Shown: positions 15,022-23,592, counted from the stretch's first letter. The stretch is DNA of 41,039 bases from Aggregatilineales bacterium (GCA_029976005.1 JARKOQ010000012.1:1-41039), one strand, 5' to 3'. Notes: generated by a model not told the origin, from the letters alone. A program made the numbers and translations.

Positions 15022-16185
15022 TTACTGGATGGGACGGATCGCGCCCAGGTTGGCGCAGGCATCGCTGGGGTTCAGGTACCGGATGGCGATCCAGCCCAGG
15101 CTGCCCAGGTAATTGGCCCGCATCCACTCGCCATCCGTGGTGCGCAGGTCGGCCGGCATCGACGAATTATAGGGCACGGTATCCAGCACCGGGGCGCTGT
15201 CGGAAGGGGCCAACCGGATGCGCACGGTGTAGGTGTTGCGCACCAGACACTGGTTGACCGAGCCGCCCTCGACGATGGTCAGGTCAAGCCGCCCGCCCCA
15301 GGTCGGGTCGAAGGTCGCCGGCGCGGCTGCTCCAGCCCCGGTCTGGCTGCCGGATGCGGCCGCCGGAGGCGCGGCGGGCGCGGCAGGCGCAGCGGGCGCG
15401 GCGCCTGCCAGCGGGGCAACCCCGCCGATGTTCGCGCAGGCTTCGCTCACGGACAGGTAGTCGGCGTCGATCCAGCCCAGCCGCCCCACGCCGCCTTCGC
15501 TGACGAAGAAGGCGCGGTACCACTCGCCGTCGGTCGTGCGCAGGTCAGAGGGCATGGCGGTATTGAACGGCACGCGGTCCAGCACCGGCGCGGCGGTCGT
15601 CGGCGCGACGCGCATCCGCACGGTGAAGGTATTGCGCACCAGGCACTCATTGACCGTGCCGGGCTGCACGATGGCCGGTTCCCAATCGGACGAGTAGGCC
15701 GCGCCGACCACGTTCGTGGTCACGGCGGGCGAACTGCCCGAAGGAGCCGGAGCGGCCGACGCGAAGGCCGGCGGCACGGAGGCGTTCGCCTCGGTATTCT
15801 GGTCGAAGGATGCGGTCGCCAGGTGAACCCCGGCGGCGTTGTAGACACTCATCTCCCAGAAGGTCTGGAAGGTCGCGCCGCTGGGGACTTTGTAGGAGTA
15901 ATACAGGTCCACGTAAGCGCCGTCGCGCGGGGCGGTCAGGCGACCCACGTAGCGGGCGCTGTCATACGAGGCCGCCGCGTAGGCGAAGACCGAATGCGGC
16001 ACGACGCCCAGCTCGTAGCCGCGGCCGTCGGCTTCGATCCGGATGATCTGCAAGTCACCGCCCACGAAGCACGCCCGGTAATTGACCACATCGCCCCAGC
16101 AGCGATCCTGCGCGGCGGCGGTCCCGGCAACCAGCGCCAGCAGCCCCACCACCAGGATCGAAACAAGCAAGACACGGTTCTTCAT
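15022..16185 (-). CDS. Secreted protein with two SH3-like repeats
   Basis: The ATG at 16185 has GAGGAG eight bases upstream. The 387-residue product begins with a Sec signal peptide (MKNRVLLVS ... GTAAAQ, cleavage near residue 25). A domain of about 120 residues follows, then two SH3-like repeats of about 75 residues, each with CLVRNTxTVRxRxAP, APVLDxVPxN, DLRTTDGEW and GWIxxxYL, and each ending in ACANxG. An Ala/Pro linker separates them. Paired cysteines in each repeat (ECLV and EACAN) could form disulfides. SH3-like repeats of this kind usually bind cell-wall or surface ligands. The gene follows a lipoprotein and a receptor kinase on the same strand. Confidence 0.85.
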   Translation of the reverse strand: MKNRVLLVSILVVGLLALVAGTAAAQDRCWGDVVNYRACFVGGDLQIIRIEADGRGYELGVVPHSVFAYAAASYDSARYVGRLTAPRDGAYVDLYYSYKVPSGATFQTFWEMSVYNAAGVHLATASFDQNTEANASVPPAFASAAPAPSGSSPAVTTNVVGAAYSSDWEPAIVQPGTVNECLVRNTFTVRMRVAPTTAAPVLDRVPFNTAMPSDLRTTDGEWYRAFFVSEGGVGRLGWIDADYLSVSEACANIGGVAPLAGAAPAAPAAPAAPPAAASGSQTGAGAAAPATFDPTWGGRLDLTIVEGGSVNQCLVRNTYTVRIRLAPSDSAPVLDTVPYNSSMPADLRTTDGEWMRANYLGSLGWIAIRYLNPSDACANLGAIRPIQ

Positions 16186-16492
16186 ACAGATGCTCCTCTC
16201 CAGATCAATCAATGGGTTGGCTCTACCAAAAAGTGTAACTTACTGGCTATTGGCTGTTGGCTTTTAGCTCTTGGCTAGAAACAAAACACCGAAGCCAATC
16301 ACCCCAGACAAATCACACACGAAACCGACGAGCCAATGCGGCTGCCCCCCAAACGATACGCGCGGGATTATAGCCCGTCCGCGCCCAGCCGTCCAAGCCA
16401 GGCTGGCATCTTGAGACAGGTTGTCCAGAATGCCAGGGCACCAGACTGGATGTCTTCTCCGGCCTAAGGCAAGGACATCGGCCTAATGCCAA
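16186..16492. other. Intergenic stretch with heptamer repeat
   Basis: No gene is seen here. Positions 16241-16275 hold five exact seven-base units (TACTGGC, TATTGGC, TGTTGGC, TTTTAGC, TCTTGGC). The rest is unremarkable, apart from partly inverted GGCCTAAGGC and GCCTAATGCC words near 16460-16490. Confidence 0.6.
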
Positions 16493-16527
16493 GGTCACTG
16501 GAGCGGATGTTTTCCGCTTCAGTGACC
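16493..16527 (-). terminator. Strong hairpin spanning the lipoprotein stop codon
   Basis: GGTCACTGGAGCGGA (16493-16507) and TCCGCTTCAGTGACC (16513-16527) pair over 15 positions with one G-T wobble and a five-base loop. The lipoprotein's TGA lies in the right arm. No T-run follows on the minus strand, so this may be a 3'-end protecting or Rho-assisted structure and not a classical intrinsic terminator. Confidence 0.5.
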
Positions 16528-17103
16528 CGTGCAGCCCGGCAGCGAGCGACAGAACACCTGGCAGATTTCCAGGTCGGTCCCGGCATACAGGATGTCGAAC
16601 GTGTCGCCCTGAATCTGGGTCGTGTAGGCGTAAGCGCACGGCGTCAGCCCGCCGCCGCCCTGCCCGTCGAGGGCCTGGGGCTGCTGGGCCGCGCCGATGC
16701 AGGCCAGGAAGGTGCGTGGATCGGTCAGCAGGGTGCGGTTGGCGATGGCCACCACCCCGGCCACGACCGGCAGCTCGTTCTTGGTATAGCCGCTGGCCCC
16801 GATCGCGCCAACGTTCTGGTAACAGTCCGCCACCCGGTCGACGACCGCGATCGCCGCCGTCGCGCCGAACTGGCCGGTCAGGGTCGTGCCGACCTCCCCC
16901 AGCCCGGTGATGAAGTCCTGAATGCTTTGCAGCCCGATCCGGGTATACCCCGCCGGGCTGGGCAGGAGACTCGAGGCCGCGGGGCCACTGCTGGACGGCG
17001 TCGCCAGCGCGTCCAGTCCCAGCGCGGTGCAGCCCGCCGTCATCGCGATCACCAGCAGCATCAGCGCGCCCAAACGCGCCGCATTCATCCGTCGGTTCGT
17101 CAT
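16519..17103 (-). CDS. Cysteine-containing lipoprotein of unknown function
   Basis: The ATG at 17103 gives a 194-residue protein with an n-region NRRMNAAR, a hydrophobic core and a lipobox-like AMTAGC with the lipidated Cys at residue 25. The mature part is Ser/Pro-rich at first, then carries at least six cysteines, grouped near the C-terminus (CIGA, PCAY, ICQVFC, GCTGH), which suggests disulfides outside the membrane. I do not recognise the family. It lies 60 bases downstream of the receptor-type Ser/Thr kinase on the same strand and may be co-transcribed with it. Confidence 0.75.
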   Translation of the reverse strand: MTNRRMNAARLGALMLLVIAMTAGCTALGLDALATPSSSGPAASSLLPSPAGYTRIGLQSIQDFITGLGEVGTTLTGQFGATAAIAVVDRVADCYQNVGAIGASGYTKNELPVVAGVVAIANRTLLTDPRTFLACIGAAQQPQALDGQGGGGLTPCAYAYTTQIQGDTFDILYAGTDLEICQVFCRSLPGCTGH

Positions 17104-17163
17104 GCGATTTCCCTCTCTACCCACGCCCCCAGATCAGTGATTCCCTCACTCCCCGTTTACCCT

Positions 17164-18873
17164 CTACGACGCGACCGGGATGTACACCGAGGCCAGCACC
17201 GCCTGGAGCGACGGCAGCACGGCTTCCAGGTCGCCGCCATCGGCGGTGAAGACCTCGACCGCGACGTTGTAAGCGCCCTGCCGCGAGTAGAACAGGTCGA
17301 GCTGGCCGGGGCCAAACCGGTCGTGGATCGCCCCTGGCTGCGGCAGGCGGAAACTGACCCGCAGGCTGCCGTCCGGCTGGCTGGCGCGGTCGATGGGCGT
17401 GAAATAGCGCGGATCGTCGTAGTGCGCCGCCGTATGGGCCTCGATCCAGCGGTTGAATCCGGCGGTGTCCTCCTCCCCGGCCGGGACCATCCGCAGCGCC
17501 GCGTAAGCGCTGCCATCCGGCGCGGCCCACAGCACGAACACCTCGTCCCCGCTGGAGAAGTCCTGCTTCTGCCAGCCGCCCGGCACCGAAATCTGGTACA
17601 CGTTCTGCGGGCCGCGGTAGGTATCCGCGCCGGGGAAGGGAGTCGGCGGGGCGGCCGTCGGGAGGGGTTCTTCCCCGCCTCTACCCAGCGCACCCGACGC
17701 CGCCAGAATCGCGCCGCCCGCCATCACGATCACCAGCAGGGCCACCAGCCCGATCCACCACGGGCCGCGCCGCGCCGCGACGGGCGCGGTCGGCTCGCCC
17801 TGGCGCGTGGCCTCGGCCGGCGCGGCCGCCGGGGCAGAGGCTGCCTTGCGCGGCGGCGTTTTGGCCGGAGCCCGCGACTGGACGGCCGCCTCCTCGCCGA
17901 TCACGGTCGGCATGTTTTCGTCCTGGGGAGCCGTCTCCAGGGCGGCCTGGCCGGGCACGAAGGTCGGCTCGACCGAAGGCGGCAGCGGCAGCCGGGTCGA
18001 GCTTTGCTCGACCGACAGCTCGGCCAGTCCCGCCACGAACGCCCTGGCGAATTCCCCGGCGGAAGGATAGCGCGCCGCCGGGTCCTTGAGCGTGGCCTTG
18101 AGGATCACCCGTTCCACCGCCTCCGGCAGGTCGGGCCGGTAGGCGCGCGGGGAGGGCATCGGCTCGGTGATCTGCTTGAGCAGCATCGCCATCGGCGTGT
18201 CGGCCTGGTACGGCTCGCGCCCGGTGATCATCTCGAACAGCACCACCCCCAGCGCGTAGACGTCCGAGCGCGCGTCCAGCGGGCGGCCCTCGGCCTGCTC
18301 CGGCGACATGTAGGCCGGGGTGCCGATCACGGCCGAGCCGGTCAGCCGCCCGGCATCCTGCATGATCTGGGCGATGCCGAAGTCGGAGAGGTAGGCATTG
18401 CCGTGATCGTCCAGCATCACGTTGGAGGGCTTCAGGTCGCGGTGGATGATCCCCTCGCCGTGGGCGAAGTCCAGGGCCGAGCACAGCTGCTCGATCGGGC
18501 GGCGCAGGTCCTTCAGGGGCGGCAGGCCGTCGTTGAGCTGGTCGCGCAGACTGCCCCCGGCCAGGTAGCGCATCACGATGAAGGGGATGCCCTCGTGCTC
18601 GCCGAAGTCATACACCGGCAGGATGTGCGGGTGTTCCAGCTCCGCGATAAGCTGCACCTCGCGCTTGAAGCGCTCGATGAACTGGGGATCGTGCAGGAAG
18701 ACGCGCGGCAGGATTTTGATCGCCACCTGCCGGTTCATGTTGAGCTGGCGGGCCAGGTAGACGGTCGCCATGCCGCCCCGCCCCAACTCGCGGATGATCT
18801 GGTACTGGTCGACCTGCCGGCCGATGAACTCGTCTCCCACGGGCCGTGGCCCGTCGGCTTGTGTCTGGTCCAT
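17164..18873 (-). CDS. Receptor-type Ser/Thr protein kinase
   Basis: From the ATG at 18873 the protein is 569 residues. The kinase domain (about 24-283) has all catalytic motifs: Gly loop GRGGMATVY (31-39), lysine in VAIKIL (53), HRDLKPSN (144-151), DFG (164-166) and SPEQAEG. A Pro/Ala-rich juxtamembrane linker contains possible phospho-sites. One transmembrane helix (about 371-395) follows. An external domain of about 170 residues (YRGPQNVYQISVPGGWQ onward) carries no PASTA repeats and resembles small PsbP/DUF1795-like folds. It should phosphorylate cytoplasmic targets on an external cue. Neighbours are a STAS-like protein upstream and a lipoprotein downstream. Confidence 0.95.
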   Translation of the reverse strand: MDQTQADGPRPVGDEFIGRQVDQYQIIRELGRGGMATVYLARQLNMNRQVAIKILPRVFLHDPQFIERFKREVQLIAELEHPHILPVYDFGEHEGIPFIVMRYLAGGSLRDQLNDGLPPLKDLRRPIEQLCSALDFAHGEGIIHRDLKPSNVMLDDHGNAYLSDFGIAQIMQDAGRLTGSAVIGTPAYMSPEQAEGRPLDARSDVYALGVVLFEMITGREPYQADTPMAMLLKQITEPMPSPRAYRPDLPEAVERVILKATLKDPAARYPSAGEFARAFVAGLAELSVEQSSTRLPLPPSVEPTFVPGQAALETAPQDENMPTVIGEEAAVQSRAPAKTPPRKAASAPAAAPAEATRQGEPTAPVAARRGPWWIGLVALLVIVMAGGAILAASGALGRGGEEPLPTAAPPTPFPGADTYRGPQNVYQISVPGGWQKQDFSSGDEVFVLWAAPDGSAYAALRMVPAGEEDTAGFNRWIEAHTAAHYDDPRYFTPIDRASQPDGSLRVSFRLPQPGAIHDRFGPGQLDLFYSRQGAYNVAVEVFTADGGDLEAVLPSLQAVLASVYIPVAS

Positions 18874-19007
18874 AAGATACTCTACTCGCTCATCCGGCGT
18901 CTCAATCCAGCAGGAAGGCAGGCCGGGCATCCGGCCGGACGGACGCCACGTCTGTTGCTATGGTAGGCAAGAACCGGGCCGGATGCAACCCTCGCGCGCG
19001 CGGCGCG

Positions 19008-19463
19008 TCACTCCTTCAGCCCTTCCAGCAGCCAGCCGATGGCCTGATCCCGGCTGGTGAACAGGCGCAGCGGGCGGCCCCTGATCACGTGCAGGAGCTG
19101 GTTGGCGAAGAGGCGCATGACCATCTCGGCCACGCCGGTATCGATCACGACCGCCGTGCGCCCGGTCGCCTCCGGCCGGTTGCGGACCAGTTCCAGGACG
19201 CGCGACCGGATGTACGGGGTGAGCGACAGGTTCTCCGACGAAACATCGTGCATGGACAGGTAAACCTGATCGCGCGGCCATTCGTTCACACCCGAGGCCG
19301 CTGCCCTGGCCCAGGCATCGATGGTCTCGTGCGCCACGCTGGTCAGCGTATAGGCGATGATCCGGCGGCCGCGCAGCCATTGCCGGGTCAGACCGGGATC
19401 GATCAACTCAGGCGGCGAATCGGTCGGGTCGGGCGTCATTGTGGGAGGGGGTTGATCGGGCAT
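19008..19463 (-). CDS. Small cytoplasmic protein, STAS/SpoIIAA-like
   Basis: The ATG at 19463 has AAGGAAAAG upstream and gives 151 residues; earlier in-frame starts fall before the predicted promoter. After a Pro-rich start, the pattern strand-helix-strand with RIIAYTLTSVAHETIDAWARA, LSMHDVSS, TAVVIDTGVAEMVMRLFANQL and LRLFTSRDQAIGWL resembles STAS or SpoIIAA-like folds, as in anti-anti-sigma factors; this is a fold impression only. It precedes the Ser/Thr kinase gene by about 130 bases on the same strand, and a kinase/STAS pairing would make sense as partner switching. Confidence 0.7.
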   Translation of the reverse strand: MPDQPPPTMTPDPTDSPPELIDPGLTRQWLRGRRIIAYTLTSVAHETIDAWARAAASGVNEWPRDQVYLSMHDVSSENLSLTPYIRSRVLELVRNRPEATGRTAVVIDTGVAEMVMRLFANQLLHVIRGRPLRLFTSRDQAIGWLLEGLKE

Positions 19464-19549
19464 CTTTTCCTTCTTTGCTCCCAGGCCGGGAGTCATCCAA
19501 TGCGCTTCGGCGGCTTGCGGCCCACAGAGCGCATATCCAATCCACCCCC

Positions 19550-19579
19550 AGTGTACTCTAGAGATCGCGCATCGAACAA
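19550..19579 (-). promoter_or_regulatory. Candidate promoter for the STAS-like gene
   Basis: On the minus strand TTGTTC (19579-19574) and TACACT (19555-19550) are separated by 18 bases, placing a transcript start near 19543, about 80 bases before the ATG at 19463. Confidence 0.5.
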
Positions 19580-19788
19580 TCACACCGCCCGAAAATCAAA
19601 TCGGAACCGCCAAGACGCCAAAAAACACGAGGAAAGGCATAGACAAACAGCGTCGAAGCGGCCAGCGTCCAGGCGCAAACCGGGCGCGGATCGCGCTGCT
19701 GGTCTGGCCCCCGGCGGCGTAACCGGCTCCGTGAACCGGGCGTCCTCCGCGGCGAGATACCTTTTCCGGTTGATGCGGCCGCCCTGAC
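19580..19788. other. Intergenic stretch with a GCCAAGACGCC repeat fragment
   Basis: No gene is seen between the promoter at 19550 and the beta-propeller gene. Around 19605-19640 is GAACCGCCAAGACGCC followed by A-rich sequence, related to the fragments at 4575-4690 and 21515-21575. Confidence 0.5.
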
Positions 19789-21270
19789 TTACTCCTCGGC
19801 GGGCGGCTGGAACCAGGCCAGCGGATAGGCGAACGCCCCGGCGCTCCGCCCCTCGACCACGACCGTGCGCGTCCCGGCGCGCAAGTCGAAGGCGACCAGA
19901 TTGGCGGCCGGATCGCGGTGGCTGTCGTCCGGCGGCACCTGCTCCATCACCAGGGCCGTATCCGGCCCGGCCAGGCCGTTGTTGCGCAGGAACTTGCCGC
20001 GCCCCACCCGCTCCGGCTGATCGGCCCCGGCCGGCAGCCGGAACAGGGAATTGTCCGCGCCGTTCGCGCCCCCGGCCACGTACAGCAGGTCGCCGTTGGG
20101 CCGGAAGAAATAGGTCGAGATGACGTCGCCGCCCGACCCAGCCGGGATGTCCACCGGCTCCAGGCGGCCATCCAGAGTCAGGCGATGGAGGGTCTCCGCG
20201 CCGTTGGCCGTCGTGCTGACGTAGGCCAGCGCGTCCCCGGCGGGTGAAAAGAGCAGATGGCCCGCGTTGCCGTCCGGGAAGGCATCGACCGTGACTTCCT
20301 GTGTGATCAGGGTGACGGTGTTGCTCGGCAGATCGACCAGCACCAGGTTGCCCACGTTCCCGGCCCGGCCCTGCGGATAGACCGCGATGGCCTGCTGCCC
20401 GCCGGGCAGGAAGTACACCTGGTTGATGTACGCCCAGGGCAGGTAGCCGCCCCCGCTGGGCAGATAGGCGTGTTCGGTCAGGGCATTGTCAGCGCCCAGG
20501 CGGAACAGCCGCCACTGCGATCCACCCGCGCACTGCTCGCCCAGGGAAAGCAGCACCGCCCCGCTGCTGGCGTGCACGTCCAGAGCCACGCTGCGCCAGT
20601 TGCAGTTCGCGGCCGGGTTGAGGGCCAGCACCTCGCGCTGCTGGGCGCCGTCCCACCAGGTCAGCACGACCTCGTCGGCCAATCCCTGAGCATTGGTGAA
20701 GAACTGAGCATAGTACAATCCGTTATCAAGCAACTTGAAGGCGACCGCGTTCTCAAAACGGGCCGCTTCGCTGCCGTCCGCCGCGTTCAGGACGCGCAGC
20801 ACCCCGTCCGCGAACGGACCGGCCGTCTCGCCAAGCTGGTATTGCAGGTAAGCCCAGCGCCCGCCATCCGGGCTGAAGGCCGCCCGCCCCCGGCCGTTGC
20901 AGGCCAGCACCTGGGCGTCGCCCCAGCGCACCGGATCGCCCGGCCCGTCCAGCGAGACGCGGTACAGGCCGCCCGTCTCCGCCCCCACGAACAGGATCGC
21001 GCTGCTCCCATCCGGGCTGACCGCGCCCGGCCCGCAGGGCAGCGCGCGCGTCCCCGCTTGCGGCAGGTCGACCGATCCCAGCGGCTCCTGGCCGGGGATC
21101 GCCCAGACCAGGGTCTGGGGAGCCGCCGGATTGCTGCGCGTGCCCGCCGCCTGCCAGAGGAGGGCGTGCCCGGCCGCCTCCGGCGACTGGGCCATGACTC
21201 CCGCCGCGCCGGCGATCAGCGCGGCCGCCAGCACGATTGCGCCCAGCCTGAAGTGTTTTTCGGAAATCAT
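19789..21270 (-). CDS. Secreted beta-propeller-like protein
   Basis: The ATG at 21270 follows AGGAGGGAAG and opens a 493-residue protein with a signal peptide (LGAIVLAAALIAGAAGVMAQ, cleavage near 28). The rest is built of repeated blade-like units with SPDG or SPxGD turns (for example AVSPDGSSAILFV, AFSPDGGRWAYLQ, LFSPAGDALAYVS, FRPNGDLLYVAG), as in TolB/WD40-like propellers. No catalytic motif is seen. It is probably an exported binding protein. It does not overlap or abut its neighbours closely; the repeat-bearing gap downstream separates it from the kinase cluster. Confidence 0.82.
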   Translation of the reverse strand: MISEKHFRLGAIVLAAALIAGAAGVMAQSPEAAGHALLWQAAGTRSNPAAPQTLVWAIPGQEPLGSVDLPQAGTRALPCGPGAVSPDGSSAILFVGAETGGLYRVSLDGPGDPVRWGDAQVLACNGRGRAAFSPDGGRWAYLQYQLGETAGPFADGVLRVLNAADGSEAARFENAVAFKLLDNGLYYAQFFTNAQGLADEVVLTWWDGAQQREVLALNPAANCNWRSVALDVHASSGAVLLSLGEQCAGGSQWRLFRLGADNALTEHAYLPSGGGYLPWAYINQVYFLPGGQQAIAVYPQGRAGNVGNLVLVDLPSNTVTLITQEVTVDAFPDGNAGHLLFSPAGDALAYVSTTANGAETLHRLTLDGRLEPVDIPAGSGGDVISTYFFRPNGDLLYVAGGANGADNSLFRLPAGADQPERVGRGKFLRNNGLAGPDTALVMEQVPPDDSHRDPAANLVAFDLRAGTRTVVVEGRSAGAFAYPLAWFQPPAEE

Positions 21271-21620
21271 CTTCCCTCCTCGCATGAAAAAGCTATCAAC
21301 ATCCAACCGTCGAACATAAAAACGCCTGGACGGCCCGGCGCAGTCTCCCTCGCGTGCCTCGATCCTTCCCCTCCATTGTCTCCCAAGTATGGCCCGCGCC
21401 AATAGTCCGGTGGAGTCACCCGGCCCCAGACCGGCAGGCAGCGCCCCGTTCCCTCTGATTCTCGCCCCTTTGCCGCGCCGCGCCAGCGGCCCGATCAGCG
21501 CCGGGACGCGCGTTTTCCCGTCCTTGCGTCTCTCCACATCTTCCTCTGCGCGCTTCGCGGTTCGCTGTTCCTGAGGCGACAACCCCGCGCGGGGCCGGTA
21601 TGAAAATGGTATGGACGTGC
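21271..21620. other. Divergent intergenic region with repeat remnant
   Basis: This stretch between two divergent genes has no convincing gene. Around 21515-21575 it holds an inverted copy of the ACCGCGAAGCGCGCAGAGG-type repeat seen at 4575-4690. A longer open frame on the minus strand running through it lacks a ribosome-binding site and is not called. Confidence 0.5.
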
Positions 21621-21630
21621 TATAATCACG
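21617..21630 (+). promoter_or_regulatory. Extended -10 promoter
   Basis: TGCTATAAT (TGn plus a perfect TATAAT at 21621-21626) lies 58 bases before the ATG at 21685. No good -35 hexamer is found at the right distance, as is usual for extended -10 promoters. Confidence 0.6.
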
Positions 21631-21684
21631 ATCGCGGTAGTCCGTTTCCCCCGCCTTGCATGGCGACCGGCCAAAGGAGCAAGC

Positions 21685-23010
21685 ATGAGCGCTCAAAAAC
21701 CCGCTTCACCCGGCAGCGTTTTCCTGAGGCGCGTGGCGGTCGTGAGCGCGATCCTGATCGTGCTGCTGCTGGTGCTCGCCCTGGTGCTGCGCAATCTGTT
21801 CGCTTTCACCGCCTCGCTCAATACCGGCGGCCTCTCGCAGGAGGATCGCACCGAGCTAACCCTGGAACGCGCTCAGGATGCCGTCAATTCGGTCGAGCTG
21901 CTGCTCAGCTTTTTGGAGGGGGCCTCGGTGCTGGTCGGGTTCGGGTTCACCGCCGCGACCCTGTACGGCCTGCGCAGCGCCCAGGAACTCCGCACCGAGA
22001 TGGAAGGCGAGATCGCGCGGATCGAGACCCTGCGCCAGGAACTGCTCACCCAGCTCGGCAAGCTGGAAGGCTACCGCCCCTACCTGGAGAATCTGGAGAA
22101 CCTGCGCCTGGACCTGGAGCAGTCCCAATCCTCGCTGCAACAGACGATCGACAACGTCTCGCGCGTTTTCCAGGCAGAGCAGGAATTCCGCCTGAAGAAC
22201 TACCATTCGGCCTACGCGCTGATCACGGACGTGCTGGAGCGCGAGCCGGACAACCGCCTGGCCCTGTATCTGGCCGGCTGGCTGGAGGTGCAACATCTCG
22301 GCGACCGGCTCGACCAGGGCATCGCTCACCTGGAGAAGGTCGTGCGCCAGGATTCCAACTGGCCGGCGGCCAAGGCCGCTTACGGCGTCGGCCTGCGCCG
22401 CAAAGCCCGCGCCTCCACCGGGGAAGCGCGCGAGAAGCTCTTCCTGCGCGCCGAGGGCATGATCAAGGAGGCGCTGTCGCAAAGCCCGCGCCTGATGGAC
22501 TTCGAGGGCGAATCCTTCTGGGGGCCGGTGGGCGGCATCCTGCGCGAGCTGGGCCAGGTCGACGGCGCGATTTACGCCTACGAAAAGGCCCTGGAGATCA
22601 CGCCCAGCTCGTCCTACCCGTGGGGCAATCTGGCGACCCTGTACCTGCTCAAGGCCAAATCCAGCGGCGACCGTTCCCTGCAAACCAAGGCCCTCAACGC
22701 CTTCGTCAACACCTACAACGCCGCCCAGGGCGAGCTGAAGACCAACCCGAACAACTACTACCTGCTGATGGACATCGCCCAGGCATTGAGCATCCTCGGC
22801 CGGCGCGACCCGACTCACTTCGACACGGCCCAGAAGACGCTGCTGAAGGCCCTGAAGCTGGAAGTCTCGCGCACCTCGCTGGAGACTTCGCTGCGCGGCT
22901 GGCAGGATTTGCTGGACAACTGCCCCACCGACTGGCCGGAAGTCCGCAGCGAGATCGAGCAAGCCCTGACCATCATCCACACGGCTATCGAGCACAGCGT
23001 CGGGAGCTAA
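21685..23010 (+). CDS. Membrane-anchored TPR protein
   Basis: The 441-residue product has AAAGGAG before its ATG. A transmembrane helix (about 17-38) is followed by a short outer loop, a second hydrophobic span (about 72-98) and a coiled coil (about 98-160, RTEMEGEIARIETLRQELL). The remainder is cytoplasmic TPR repeats from about 165, for example YHSAYALITDVLEREPDN and GAIYAYEKALEITPSSSYP. The layout is a two-span anchor holding a TPR scaffold on the inner face. It has no enzyme motif. It stands ahead of the BON gene with a 142-base gap containing a heptamer tract. Confidence 0.85.
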   Translation: MSAQKPASPGSVFLRRVAVVSAILIVLLLVLALVLRNLFAFTASLNTGGLSQEDRTELTLERAQDAVNSVELLLSFLEGASVLVGFGFTAATLYGLRSAQELRTEMEGEIARIETLRQELLTQLGKLEGYRPYLENLENLRLDLEQSQSSLQQTIDNVSRVFQAEQEFRLKNYHSAYALITDVLEREPDNRLALYLAGWLEVQHLGDRLDQGIAHLEKVVRQDSNWPAAKAAYGVGLRRKARASTGEAREKLFLRAEGMIKEALSQSPRLMDFEGESFWGPVGGILRELGQVDGAIYAYEKALEITPSSSYPWGNLATLYLLKAKSSGDRSLQTKALNAFVNTYNAAQGELKTNPNNYYLLMDIAQALSILGRRDPTHFDTAQKTLLKALKLEVSRTSLETSLRGWQDLLDNCPTDWPEVRSEIEQALTIIHTAIEHSVGS

Positions 23011-23103
23011 CCCGGCGTAAAATAGAGGCAAGGGGCGCGCAGTTTCACCGCGCCGATGCCAGAGCAGGCAGAGGCAAGGTCAATCGGCCGGTCTGATGTT
23101 TTG

Positions 23104-23138
23104 ACCAAAAACCAGAAACTGAGAACTAATCACTTTCA
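23104..23138. repeat. Heptamer-periodic repeat tract
   Basis: Five consecutive units begin with AC every seven bases: ACCAAAA, ACCAGAA, ACTGAGA, ACTAATC, ACTTTCA. The tract ends 14 bases before the BON gene's start codon, leaving room only for the Shine-Dalgarno sequence. Confidence 0.75.
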
Positions 23139-23152
23139 AAGGGGGGTGATCC

Positions 23153-23572
23153 ATGATGGAAGAAACCGCCAGCGCCATTCGCCCCGCGGAGGACATCGCC
23201 GAGGATATCGCGGCCCTGATCCGCAGCTATCCGCCCCTGGCCCAGTCCCGCCACTGGTTCACCTGGGAGGTGACCGAGGGCGTGGTCACGCTGCGGGGCA
23301 ACATCAAGTCCGCCATCGCCCAGCGCGTGCTGCTGGACAACGCGCCGCACATCCCCGGCGTGATCCGGGTCGACGCGGACGACCTGCACAACGACGAAGA
23401 CCTGCGTCTGAAGCTGGCCCACCTGCTGCCACCGGGGATCGTCGTGCGAGTCGATTACGGCCGGGTGCTGGTCAGCGGGACGCTCCCCCCGCGCCACAAG
23501 GCCGAGGCGCTGATCAAACGCCTCGAAAAAACGGCGGGCGTGCGCCGCGTGGAAAGCCAGATCGGGTCGTAG
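23153..23572 (+). CDS. BON-domain protein
   Basis: The 139-residue product contains two BON-like modules: residues about 20-75 (TWEVTEGVVTLRGNIKSAIAQ) and about 80-137 (VDYGRVLVSGTLPPRHKAE ... RRVESQIG). BON domains bind phospholipid or peptidoglycan; here there is no signal peptide, so the protein is probably cytoplasmic or peripheral. Two adjacent ATGs (23153, 23156) follow GGGGGGTGA; either could be used. The stop codon TAG falls in the first bases of a palindromic repeat (GTAGGGGCGG at 23569), so insertion of the repeat may have reset the C-terminus. Confidence 0.85.
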   Translation: MMEETASAIRPAEDIAEDIAALIRSYPPLAQSRHWFTWEVTEGVVTLRGNIKSAIAQRVLLDNAPHIPGVIRVDADDLHNDEDLRLKLAHLLPPGIVVRVDYGRVLVSGTLPPRHKAEALIKRLEKTAGVRRVESQIGS

Positions 23573-23592
23573 GGGCGGTGCGCGAACCGCCC
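23569..23592. repeat. Palindromic repeat supplying a stop codon
   Basis: GTAGGGGCGGT followed by ACCGCCC forms a hairpin of the dispersed palindrome family. Its TAG is the in-frame stop of the BON gene. Confidence 0.7.

Noticed and set aside
16486-18966. A very long open frame (826 codons) on the plus strand
   Set aside because: It lies antisense to the receptor kinase and the lipoprotein, has no ribosome-binding site, and its composition (Arg/Gly/Ala/His-rich, no fold pattern) is typical of the complementary strand of high-GC genes.
21271-21696. An N-terminal extension of the beta-propeller protein
   Set aside because: The signal peptide begins right after AGGAGGGAAG at 21270. The extra 140 codons upstream run through a repeat and a divergent promoter.
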